The translations under genes were made by a program, and so were the position numbers. A model generated the notes under the pieces. The model had not been told where the DNA came from. It worked only from the letters and a program-made list of their open reading frames with translations, and ran no database searches. DNA of 5,536 nt from Planctomycetota bacterium (GTDB taxonomy: Bacteria; Planctomycetota; Phycisphaerae; FEN-1346): the NCBI GenBank assembly GCA_026386995.1, contig JAPLMO010000443.1, positions 1-5,536 of the forward strand. Reading direction: 5' to 3'. This document shows positions 1 to 5,536 of this stretch, piece by piece (position 1 is the stretch's first letter; each line of letters begins with the position of its first letter).

Positions 1-1
1 C

Positions 2-682
2 GGCATCCTGGACCTGTCGCAGGCGTACCGCCTGAAGCCCGGCACGGGCTGGTTCGTGCCGCCGAGCGTCCTGCATGCCCCGGGGTCGCTCTGCACGTAC
101 GAGCCGCAGTGGGGCTCCGACGTGTTCGGCATGTACCAGAACATCGTCGAGGGCCGCGTCGTGCCGTGGGAACTCCTGGTCAAGGACATGCCGCCCGCCA
201 GGCACCACGACCTCGATTTCATCGTCGACCAACTCGACTGGGAGCAGAACGTCGATCCGAACTTTAAGGCCAACCACTACCTGGAGCCCGTGCCCGCGGC
301 CGGCACGACAGGCGTAGGCCACATGGACAAGTGGATCTGCTACGGTCGCATGGACGGCTGGCAGTGCGTCACGGCGAAGGAACTCACCGTCGCGCCGGGC
401 GTCAAGTGCAAAGTCAAGGACAACGGCGCGTACGGCCTCATCACCGTCCAGGGCGAGGGCCGCATCAACAAGGTGCGCCTGGATTGCCCGAAACTCATCC
501 GCTTCCACGAACTGACGAGCGACGAAGTGTTTGTGACGGAGGCGGCCGCCAAGGCCGGCGTCGTGTACGAAAACACCTCCGCCACCGAGCCGCTCGTGGT
601 CCTCAGGTACTTCGGACCGGAAGTGAATCCCGACGCCCCCGAGATCGGCGGCAAGAAGCCGAAGGCGAAGAAAGGCAAGTAG
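2..682 (+). CDS. Cupin-domain protein, 5'-truncated by the window edge
   Basis: The open frame is already running at the left edge (base 2) and ends with TAG at 680-682, giving 226 visible residues. The true start lies outside the window; the GTG at 56 is an internal valine. Two cupin-like beta-barrel segments are visible. The first, around residues 13-45, carries a PGTGWFVPPSVLHAPG stretch resembling the second cupin motif, with H25 as a possible metal ligand. The second, around residues 122-207, runs from ELTVAPGVKCKV through GAYGLITVQGEG to PLVVLRYFGP, and I see no HxH motif in it, so it may bind no metal. The tail is short and lysine-rich (GGKKPKAKKGK). Bicupin proteins of this type are often isomerases or sugar-binding enzymes, but the function is not identifiable here. 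It lies 96 bp upstream of a sugar-isomerase-like gene, which suggests a shared carbohydrate pathway. Confidence 0.75.
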   Translation, partial: GILDLSQAYRLKPGTGWFVPPSVLHAPGSLCTYEPQWGSDVFGMYQNIVEGRVVPWELLVKDMPPARHHDLDFIVDQLDWEQNVDPNFKANHYLEPVPAAGTTGVGHMDKWICYGRMDGWQCVTAKELTVAPGVKCKVKDNGAYGLITVQGEGRINKVRLDCPKLIRFHELTSDEVFVTEAAAKAGVVYENTSATEPLVVLRYFGPEVNPDAPEIGGKKPKAKKGK

Positions 683-695
683 GCCGACGTTTAGC

Positions 696-715
696 CGTCG
701 CCGCACACGGCGACG
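696..715 (+). other. Intergenic hairpin just after the cupin gene
   Basis: CGTCGCCG at 696-703 is perfectly complementary to CGGCGACG at 708-715, with a 4-nt CACA loop. It starts 14 nt after the cupin stop codon. No T-tract follows, so it is not a classical intrinsic terminator. It may protect the 3' end of the cupin message or act with the next hairpin. The pairing is seen in the sequence; the role is inferred. Confidence 0.5.
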
Positions 716-726
716 ATCGTTCGTGT

Positions 727-754
727 GCGCGGCGGGCCGAGAGACCCGCCGCGC
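727..754 (+). repeat. REP-like palindrome, copy 1
   Basis: GCGCGGCGGG (727-736) pairs perfectly over 10 bp with CCCGCCGCGC (745-754) around the loop CCGAGAGA. The same stem core and a related loop recur at 1882-1905 and, in inverted orientation, in the terminator at 3121-3152. Read in this orientation, the 14-nt centre GGGCCGAGAGACCC matches the reverse complement of the 3127-3152 copy at 12 of 14 positions. No T-tract follows, so full termination is unlikely. It ends 10 nt before the Shine-Dalgarno of the next gene and could modulate mRNA stability or read-through inside the operon. Confidence 0.6.
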
Positions 755-778
755 TGAACGCTCAGGAAAGGGCAAACT

Positions 779-1834
<1,056 letters not shown>

Positions 1835-1881
1835 GTGTCGCCGTAGCGTTTGGCCGCGAACCGAAGATGAGCGCGTTGTCC

Positions 1882-1905
1882 GCGGCGGGTAAGGAAACCC
1901 GCCGC
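1882..1905 (+). repeat. REP-like palindrome, copy 2
   Basis: GCGGCGGGT (1882-1890) pairs over 9 bp with ACCCGCCGC (1897-1905) around the loop AAGGAA. The stem core is the same as in the copies at 727-754 and 3121-3152. The 14-nt centre GGGTAAGGAAACCC agrees with the reverse complement of the terminator copy at 11 of 14 positions. It sits 47 nt after the isomerase stop and 45 nt before the dehydrogenase start. No T-tract follows. Confidence 0.6.
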
Positions 1906-1950
1906 ACAATATCGAACGAACGAATACCGTCACCAATAGGAGCGCACACA

Positions 1951-3096
1951 ATGGCACAGAAACCGCTGAACGTCGGGCTGATCGGTTATGGCTTCATGGG
2001 GCGCACCCATTCCAACGCGCACCGGCTGGTCAATCGGTTCTTCGACCTCCCTTACCGTCCGGTGCTGAAGACCATCTGCGGCTTGGTCGAGGCCGAGGCG
2101 AAGGCCTTCGCCGACAAGTGGGGCTACGAGTCGTACACCACCAACTGGCGCGAGGTCGTCGAGCGCAAGGACATCGACCTGGTGGAAATCTGCGTGCCAA
2201 ACAACGTGCACGCCGAGATCGCCATCGCCGCCGCCAAGGCCGGCAAGATGATCATCTGCGAAAAGCCCCTGGCCCTGAACTCCCCGCAGGCCCAGAAAAT
2301 GGTGAATGCCGTCGAGAAGGCCAGGGTTCCGAACCTCGTGTCGTTCAACTACCGCCGCGTGCCGGCCGTCACGCTCGCCAAGAACCTGATCGAAGAGGGT
2401 CGCCTAGGCAAGATCTTCCACTACCGCGCCAACTTCCTCCAGGACTGGACCATCTCGGCCGACGTCCCACAGGGCGGCATGGCTACGTGGCGCCTGGACG
2501 TCAAGGCCGCCGGCTCGGGCGTGACCGGGGACCTGCTGGCCCACTGCATCGACACGGCGATGTGGCACAACGGGCCGATCACCCGCGTCAACGCGATGAC
2601 CGAGACCTTCATCAAGGAGCGCAAGAACGTTGAGACTGGCAAGGTCGAGCCCGTCGGCATCGACGACGCCTGCACGTTCTTCTGCTCGTTCGATAACGGC
2701 TCGATGGGCAACTTCGAGTCCACCCGCTACGCACGCGGCCACAAGGCCCTGTACACCTTCGAGATCAACGGCGAGAAGGCCTCCATCCGCTGGGACCTGC
2801 ACGACCTGCACCGCCTCCAGTGGTTCGACCACAAGGACGAGGGGAAACTTCGCGGCTGGCGGTCGATCCACGTCACCGACCACGGCGGCGGCCACCCGTA
2901 CATGAACCACTGGTGGGTGCCGGGCCTGGCAATCGGCTACGCCGAAAGTTTCGTCCATCAACTCGCCGACTTCATCGAGGGCCTCGCCAAGGGCAAGCCG
3001 GCATCGCCGACGTTCCGCGAGGCGCTTCAGACGCAGAAAGTCTGCGACGCCGTGCTGAAGAGCGCCAAGACGGGCAAGTGGGTGAACGTGAAGTAA
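1951..3096 (+). CDS. Gfo/Idh/MocA-family NAD(P)-dependent oxidoreductase
   Basis: The ATG at 1951 is preceded by TAGGAG (1937-1942) with an 8-nt gap. The frame is open further upstream, but that stretch covers the end of the previous gene and a hairpin, and the Rossmann fold begins right after this ATG. The 381-residue product has an N-terminal dinucleotide-binding domain with GYGFMG at 12-17 (GxGxxG type) and the family EKP motif at 104-106. A C-terminal alpha/beta domain follows. K105, D194 and H198 (in GDLLAHCID) match the Lys / Asp-x3-His catalytic set of inositol dehydrogenase-type members. These enzymes oxidise or reduce a sugar, polyol or sugar-acid hydroxyl in the cytoplasm. No Tat signal is present, unlike glycosidase-type relatives. 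The gene is last in the operon, 116 bp after the isomerase-like gene and 24 bp before a strong terminator. Family assignment is firm; the substrate is not known. Confidence 0.93.
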   Translation: MAQKPLNVGLIGYGFMGRTHSNAHRLVNRFFDLPYRPVLKTICGLVEAEAKAFADKWGYESYTTNWREVVERKDIDLVEICVPNNVHAEIAIAAAKAGKMIICEKPLALNSPQAQKMVNAVEKARVPNLVSFNYRRVPAVTLAKNLIEEGRLGKIFHYRANFLQDWTISADVPQGGMATWRLDVKAAGSGVTGDLLAHCIDTAMWHNGPITRVNAMTETFIKERKNVETGKVEPVGIDDACTFFCSFDNGSMGNFESTRYARGHKALYTFEINGEKASIRWDLHDLHRLQWFDHKDEGKLRGWRSIHVTDHGGGHPYMNHWWVPGLAIGYAESFVHQLADFIEGLAKGKPASPTFREALQTQKVCDAVLKSAKTGKWVNVK

Positions 3097-3120
3097 ACGC
3101 TACGAACTCCGAATACCGAA

Positions 3121-3156
3121 ACGCGCGGCGGGTCTCCCGACCCGCCGCGCGTTTTT
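3121..3156 (+). terminator. Intrinsic terminator of the sugar operon
   Basis: A perfect 13-bp stem (3121-3133 with 3140-3152), extremely GC-rich, closes on the 6-nt loop CTCCCG and runs into TTTTT (3152-3156, first T paired). It lies 24 bp downstream of the dehydrogenase stop codon and fits a Rho-independent terminator closely. Its inner stem is the same GCGCGGCGGG core as the palindrome at 727-754, so it also counts as a third, inverted copy of that repeat family. Confidence 0.92.
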
Positions 3157-3215
3157 CTGCGTTAACTGTGGCCGGCCCGCTTTGCCTACCTCCGCATTCC
3201 GCGTGAGGTCTGCGG

Positions 3216-3243
3216 TTGCCGCCGGCGCCAAATAGGGTATAAT
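3216..3243 (+). promoter_or_regulatory. Putative sigma-70-type promoter
   Basis: A perfect -10 hexamer TATAAT (3238-3243) lies 16 bp after TTGCCG (3216-3221), which matches the -35 consensus at 4 of 6 positions. It stands out in a GC-rich background, just past the upstream operon's terminator and about 50 bp before the GTG that opens the broken toxin-antitoxin remnant. Transcription would start near 3250 and run through both small reading frames. Confidence 0.6.
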
Positions 3244-3251
3244 CTCCAGTG

Positions 3252-3272
3252 TGGTAACCATCCACAATGGTT
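3252..3272 (+). promoter_or_regulatory. Candidate operator: inverted repeat at the transcription start
   Basis: AACCAT (3256-3261) and ATGGTT (3267-3272) form a perfect 6-bp inverted repeat with a 5-nt spacer. The left arm also overlaps a near-palindrome TGGTAACCA (3252-3260). The position just downstream of TATAAT is where a self-repressing toxin-antitoxin regulator could bind. As RNA it could instead form a small 5'-leader hairpin. The symmetry is seen; the regulatory role is inferred. Confidence 0.35.
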
Positions 3273-3295
3273 TGAGGCGACGGCGAGGAACGAGC

Positions 3296-3476
3296 GTGAA
3301 ACAGTGGGTCTACCTGGAAACGACTTGTCGCGGAAGTGCGGAAATGGCGCCAGAAGAATGCCGCGAAGTTCAACTATGACATCCGCGCTATTGCCGAAGA
3401 CGCCAGGTCACGAGAAGGCAAGGACGGGCGTCCGGTGGTTACGCTGCCGCCCAAACTGCGGCCGGTAGCCAAGTGA
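3296..3476 (+). pseudogene. Toxin-antitoxin remnant: PIN-toxin N-terminus joined out of frame to small-protein body
   Basis: A GTG at 3296 with a good Shine-Dalgarno (GAGGAA, 3285-3290) opens VKQWVYLETT. From memory this resembles the first beta strand of PIN/VapC-like toxins (VYLET followed by S/T). That frame stops at 3377-3379. From about 3327 the +1 frame carries a different protein body, VAEVRKWRQKNAAKFNYD and onward to TGA at 3474-3476 (49 codons), ending in VTLPPKLRPVAK. This body is a clear paralogue of the gene at 3496: 28 of 36 aligned residues are identical. The body frame has no start codon with a convincing ribosome site; GTG 3336 is the only candidate. The simplest reading is a deletion that removed most of the toxin and the first few antitoxin codons, with the junction near 3323-3327. 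Translational frameshifting is a less likely alternative. Confidence 0.6.
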
Positions 3477-3495
3477 GGCTGATGTGAGAGTAGCC

Positions 3496-3657
3496 ATGCG
3501 GGACGACCCGATTGTGGCTGAGGTGCGGAAGATCCGCCAGAAGATTGCGGCGAAGTTCAAGTACGATGTTCGCGCGATAGCCGAGGACGCCCGCAAGCGC
3601 GAGAAGAAGAGCGGGCATCCTATAGCGTCACCGCGGCGGCGCGCGAAGGCCAAGTAG
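3496..3657 (+). CDS. Small basic protein, antitoxin-like (DPIVxEVRKIR family)
   Basis: The ATG at 3496 gives 53 residues beginning MRDDPIVAEVRKIRQKIAAK, followed by FKYDVRAIAEDARKREKK and a basic tail rich in R and K. GTG at 3484 is an in-frame alternative with a slightly better upstream GTGAGG, adding four residues. I recognise the pattern (DPIVxEVRxxR, then AAKFxYD, then AIxxD) from memory as a family of small hypothetical proteins encoded beside PIN-domain toxin genes in cyanobacteria and planctomycetes. An antitoxin role is therefore plausible but unproven. It starts 20 bp after the stop of the decayed paralogue at 3296-3476, indicating tandem duplication. The paralogue keeps an LPP-containing C-terminus whereas this one has SPRRRAKAK, so this copy may be diverging. 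No intact toxin is in the window. It converges on ilvC, 71 bp away, with no clear terminator between them. Confidence 0.62.
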   Translation: MRDDPIVAEVRKIRQKIAAKFKYDVRAIAEDARKREKKSGHPIASPRRRAKAK

Positions 3658-3728
3658 CGGATGGCTGTTGGCCCGAATCCCTAAGGCCCCGCCGCGCTAT
3701 GGCTTCCATCTGCTTCCGCCGGCATCGT

Positions 3729-4751
3729 TTAGTGGAGCGACTGTCCCTCCGGCACTTCGGCGGCCTTGATGAACGGCATGAGCGCCCGGAGGCCCTTACC
3801 GACCTTCTCGACCTGGTGAGCCCGCTCCTTGGCTTCGAGGGCCTTGAAGTTCTTGGCGCCCGACTTCCACTCCTCGACCCACTCCTTGGCGAACGAGCCG
3901 TCCTGGATGTCGGCGAGAATTTTCTTCATTCTCTTGCGTGCCGCGGCGTCAACCACAACGTCGCCGCGCGTCAGGCCGCCGTACTCGGCCGTGTTGGAGA
4001 CCGAGTACCACATGAACGAAAGGCCGCCCCGCACCAGAAGTTGCACGATGAGGTTCAGTTCGTGGAGCACCTCGAAGTAGGCGATTTCGGGCTGGTATCC
4101 GGCCTCGATGAGCGTCTCGAAGCCGCCCTTGATGAGGCTCGTCAGCCCGCCACACAGCACCACCTGCTCGCCGAAGAGGTCCGTCTCGGTTTCCTCGGCG
4201 AAGGTCGTCTCCAGGACGCCCGCCCGCGCGCCGCCGATCGCCTTGGCGTAGGCCATCGCCAGTTCGCGGGCCTTGCCGGAGGCGTTCTGCTGGACGGCGA
4301 AGAGGCACGGCACGCCGCCGCCGCCGACATACTCGCTGCGGACTGTGTGGCCGGGGCCCTTCGGGGCGACCATGATGACGTCCACCTCGGCCGGGGGCAC
4401 GATCTGCTTGAAGTGGATGTTGAAGCCGTGGCTGAAGCCCAGGGTCTTGCCGGCCGCCAGGTTCGGCGCGATCTCCTTGGCGTAGACGATGCGCTGGATC
4501 TCATCGGGCAGGAGAATCTGGATGAGATCGGCCTTCTGCGTCAGTTCTGCGGCCGACATGGGCTTGAAGCCGTGCTCGACGGCGGTCTTGTAGTTCGGGG
4601 TGCCGGGCAGTTCCGCCACAAGGACCTTCACGCCCGAGTCCCGCAGGTTCTGCGCCTGGGCGTGCCCCTGGCTGCCGTAGCCGCAGATGCCGACTGTCTT
4701 CGACATGATCGGCCTAATGTCGATGTCGTTGTCGTGAAACACCTTCGCCAT
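3729..4751 (-). CDS. ilvC: Ketol-acid reductoisomerase (class I)
   Basis: This enzyme converts 2-acetolactate or 2-aceto-2-hydroxybutyrate to the dihydroxy acid in valine, leucine and isoleucine synthesis, using Mg2+ and NAD(P)H. The 340-residue length is typical of the short class I form. The Rossmann motif GYGSQG is at 24-29, FSHGF with catalytic H108 at 106-110, and KGPGHTVR at 131-138. The metal-binding domain shows D191 and E195 in ETDLFGEQ, E227 and E231 in FEVLHELNL, and S252 in SNTAEYG. All key catalytic residues are present. The start ATG (4751-4749) follows AAGGAGA on the minus strand (plus 4757-4763) with 5-nt spacing. It lies 93 bp downstream of ilvN in the same direction, as expected for an ilvN-ilvC unit. 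The cofactor loop (47-54, ELPGTPNY) is unusual: the Arg and final Ser/Thr that grip the NADPH phosphate are replaced by Leu and Asn. Confidence 0.97.
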   Translation of the reverse strand: MAKVFHDNDIDIRPIMSKTVGICGYGSQGHAQAQNLRDSGVKVLVAELPGTPNYKTAVEHGFKPMSAAELTQKADLIQILLPDEIQRIVYAKEIAPNLAAGKTLGFSHGFNIHFKQIVPPAEVDVIMVAPKGPGHTVRSEYVGGGGVPCLFAVQQNASGKARELAMAYAKAIGGARAGVLETTFAEETETDLFGEQVVLCGGLTSLIKGGFETLIEAGYQPEIAYFEVLHELNLIVQLLVRGGLSFMWYSVSNTAEYGGLTRGDVVVDAAARKRMKKILADIQDGSFAKEWVEEWKSGAKNFKALEAKERAHQVEKVGKGLRALMPFIKAAEVPEGQSLH

Positions 4752-4783
4752 AGCAATCTCCTTCGCTAAAGTTTACCCTTGAA

Positions 4784-4798
4784 CGGGTGGCACACCCG
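4784..4798 (-). promoter_or_regulatory. Small hairpin upstream of the ilvC ribosome site
   Basis: On the minus strand CGGGTG and CACCCG form a perfect 6-bp stem with a 3-nt loop. It begins directly after the T6 tract of the preceding terminator-like hairpin and ends about 20 nt before the ilvC Shine-Dalgarno. It could define a processed 5' end for ilvC mRNA or form part of a regulatory leader. The structure is seen; the function is inferred. Confidence 0.4.
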
Positions 4799-4826
4799 AA
4801 AAAACACGCGCCCATCAAGATGGGCG
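4799..4826 (-). terminator. Terminator or attenuator between ilvN and ilvC
   Basis: On the minus strand CGCCCATC (plus 4826-4819) and GATGGGCG (plus 4816-4809) form an 8-bp perfect inverted repeat with a minimal TT centre. In practice this is a 6-bp stem with a 6-nt loop. CGTG and then TTTTTT (plus 4804-4799) follow. It begins 18 nt after the ilvN stop codon. The geometry resembles a Rho-independent terminator, though the 4-nt gap before the T-run may weaken it. Partial termination would lower ilvC relative to ilvN unless ilvC has a promoter of its own; I see no strong one in the 47 bp that follow. Confidence 0.65.
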
Positions 4827-4844
4827 GCTAAGTGTGAAAAGGCG

Positions 4845-5321
4845 TTATTCGCCCCTGGCGATGGCGATGCGGCCTGTGCGGACCACCTCTCGGATGCCGT
4901 AGGGCTTCAGGAGGTCGATGAACGCCTCGACCTTCTTTTCTGGCCCGGAGATCTCGATCGTCAGGTGCTTGGCTCCGATGTCGACGATCTTGCCGCGGAA
5001 GACCTTGGCCACCTCAAAAATCTCGCCGCGCTTCTCGGGCTTCACGCTGACCTTGATGAGCGAGAGGTCCCGCTCCACGAATTCTGTTTCCGAGAAGTCC
5101 TGCACCTTGATGACGTCGATGATCTTGCCTAACTGCTTGCGGACCTGTTCGAGGACCGCGTCGTCGCCCCGCACGACGACCGTCATGCGGCTGCGCTCGG
5201 GGTCCTCGGTCTCGCCCACCGCAAGCGAGTCGATGTTAAAACCCCTCCCGGCAAACAGGCCTGCGACGTGGGCCAGGACGCCAGGCTTGTTCTCCACGAC
5301 GGCGCTGATTATATGGCGCAT
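4845..5321 (-). CDS. ilvN: Acetolactate synthase small (regulatory) subunit
   Basis: This is the regulatory partner of the catalytic subunit IlvB. It stabilises the holoenzyme and confers feedback inhibition by valine or related amino acids. The 158-residue length matches the IlvN/IlvH family (about 155-175). An N-terminal ACT domain (about 3-77) begins HIISAVVENKPGVLAHVAGL and continues GRGFNIDSL. N11, G14 and N29 fall where the effector-site residues of E. coli IlvH lie, so feedback sensitivity is likely retained. A second ACT-like domain follows, and the C-terminus shows the conserved GIREVVRTGRIAIARG. The ATG (5321-5319) is preceded by GGGAG on the minus strand (plus 5330-5334), 8 nt away. 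ilvC follows in the same direction after 93 bp. The expected ilvB is not directly upstream; an insertion-sequence end lies there. ilvN and ilvH are not distinguishable by sequence alone. Confidence 0.95.
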   Translation of the reverse strand: MRHIISAVVENKPGVLAHVAGLFAGRGFNIDSLAVGETEDPERSRMTVVVRGDDAVLEQVRKQLGKIIDVIKVQDFSETEFVERDLSLIKVSVKPEKRGEIFEVAKVFRGKIVDIGAKHLTIEISGPEKKVEAFIDLLKPYGIREVVRTGRIAIARGE

Positions 5322-5351
5322 GTTACCCGCTCCCTATGCTCAGGGGGAGTG

Positions 5352-5380
5352 ATTCTAGCGACCCGCCGCCGCGCCAGCAA
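5352..5380 (-). promoter_or_regulatory. Putative promoter of ilvN-ilvC
   Basis: On the minus strand TAGAAT (plus 5357-5352, 5 of 6 to the -10 consensus) follows TTGCTG (plus 5380-5375, TTG conserved) with an optimal 17-bp spacer. The start would fall near 5345, giving a leader of about 25 nt before ilvN. In that leader CTCCC (read from plus 5349-5345) could pair with the GGGAG Shine-Dalgarno (plus 5334-5330), a 5-bp sequestering stem. The leader is too short for a peptide attenuator or T-box. Confidence 0.5.
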
Positions 5381-5403
5381 GCGCAAAGACCGCGAATTGT
5401 CGT

Positions 5404-5446
5404 GACCCAGTAGTAATGTCCGGTCCAGACCCAGTAGAAATGTCCG
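5404..5446 (+). repeat. Two 19-bp direct repeats at the IS end
   Basis: GACCCAGTAGTAATGTCCG (5404-5422) and GACCCAGTAGAAATGTCCG (5428-5446) differ at one base and are offset by 24 bp. Direct repeats at an IS terminus are commonly transposase binding sites. The 24-bp period, about two helical turns, would place both sites on roughly the same face of the DNA. Confidence 0.8.
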
Positions 5447-5470
5447 CTTCTTGGGGGCTAAGGGAAGCGG

Positions 5471-5536
5471 ATGAACAAGGACCGGATCGAGATGAGCCAG
5501 CAAGAGCGGGACCGGCTGAAGGTGATGGCACCGGTA
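5471..5536 (+). CDS. Transposase N-terminus, probably ISNCY family; cut by the window edge
   Basis: The ATG at 5471 follows AAGGGA (5460-5465) with 5-nt spacing. It opens MNKDRIEMSQQERDRLKVMA plus two more residues before the window ends. The ATG at 5492 is an alternative start. The stretch SQQERDRLKVM matches, from memory, the beginning of ISNCY-family transposases, where it is followed by a helix-turn-helix of the type QAEAARLLGLSVRQVRR and later a DDE integrase core; neither is visible here. The adjacent direct repeats support transposase identity. Whether the gene is intact cannot be judged from 22 codons. Confidence 0.68.
   Translation, partial: MNKDRIEMSQQERDRLKVMAPV

Larger units (their letters stand above)
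5404..5536 (+). mobile_element. Left end of an insertion sequence, continuing past the window
   Basis: From about 5404 the sequence changes character: two near-identical short direct repeats, a purine-rich leader and a transposase start on the plus strand. The layout resembles insertion sequences of the ISNCY group, whose transposase N-termini read MSQxERDRLKVM. The exact left boundary is uncertain because the matching right end and any target duplication are outside the window. It lies 82 bp from the ilvN start and 23 bp from its putative -35, and is oriented away from ilvN. Confidence 0.7.

Noticed and set aside
2404..2961. A 185-codon minus-strand frame inside the dehydrogenase gene
   Set aside because: It lies wholly within a well-supported coding sequence and its low-complexity Val/Ala-rich translation shows no motif.
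3296..3476. Programmed +1 frameshift joining the two frames into one protein
   Set aside because: There is no slippery sequence at the overlap. The first ten residues and the body belong to different protein types, so a deletion junction explains the data better.
3688..3697. A fourth copy of the palindrome family (CCCGCCGCGC)
   Set aside because: Only one half of the stem is present and no pairing arm is nearby. A similar half-site occurs in the spacer of the ilvN promoter (5361-5370). In DNA this GC-rich, chance is an adequate explanation.
3699..4769. A 356-codon open frame on the plus strand opposite ilvC
   Set aside because: It is an antisense shadow produced by high GC3. The minus strand encodes a full ketol-acid reductoisomerase with every catalytic residue, and the plus-strand translation has no recognisable domain.
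5322..5351. Leader-peptide attenuator or T-box upstream of ilvN
   Set aside because: The leader between the putative transcription start and the ATG is about 25 nt, far too short, and contains no Leu/Val/Ile-rich reading frame.
5404..5446. CRISPR array start
   Set aside because: There are only two repeat units, the gap between them is 5 nt, and a transposase follows directly. This is an IS end.

Overview
The window looks like chromosome from a GC-rich bacterium. A planctomycete (Planctomycetota, Phycisphaerae-like) is the best guess. This rests on the gene content (a cupin, a sugar-isomerase-like TIM barrel and a Gfo/Idh/MocA dehydrogenase in a row), strong G/C bias at third codon positions, Shine-Dalgarno-led genes and GC-rich intergenic palindromes. 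No rRNA or other phylogenetic marker is present, so the assignment is an inference from gene style.

Left part (1-3156, + strand): three co-directional genes form what looks like a carbohydrate-modification operon. They are the 3' part of a double-cupin protein (to 682), a sugar phosphate isomerase/epimerase-type TIM-barrel protein (779-1834), and an NAD(P)-dependent Gfo/Idh/MocA oxidoreductase (1951-3096). A textbook intrinsic terminator (3121-3156) closes the unit. Each of the three genes is followed by a GC-rich hairpin built on the same GCGGCGGG/CCCGCCGC stem with related loops, so the terminator stem belongs to a small REP-like family. Together the genes suggest oxidation and isomerisation of a sugar, polyol or sugar-derived acid; the substrate cannot be read from the sequence.

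Middle (3157-3728, + strand): a short accessory islet. A consensus TATAAT promoter and a small inverted repeat lead into a broken gene. About ten codons resembling the N-terminus of a PIN/VapC-like toxin are joined out of frame to the body of a small basic protein. An apparently intact paralogue of that small protein (53 aa) follows immediately. This reads as a decayed, partly duplicated toxin-antitoxin locus.

Right part (3729-5403, - strand): branched-chain amino acid biosynthesis. ilvN (acetolactate synthase regulatory subunit) has its own putative promoter and is followed by ilvC (ketol-acid reductoisomerase). Between them lies an intrinsic-terminator-like hairpin with a T6 tract, then a second hairpin close to the ilvC ribosome binding site. 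The ilvC cofactor loop lacks the usual NADPH 2'-phosphate-binding residues. ilvB, which usually precedes ilvN, is not next to it. Instead, an insertion-sequence end with two 19-bp direct repeats and the first 22 codons of a helix-turn-helix transposase (probably ISNCY group) occupies 5404-5536, transcribed away from ilvN.
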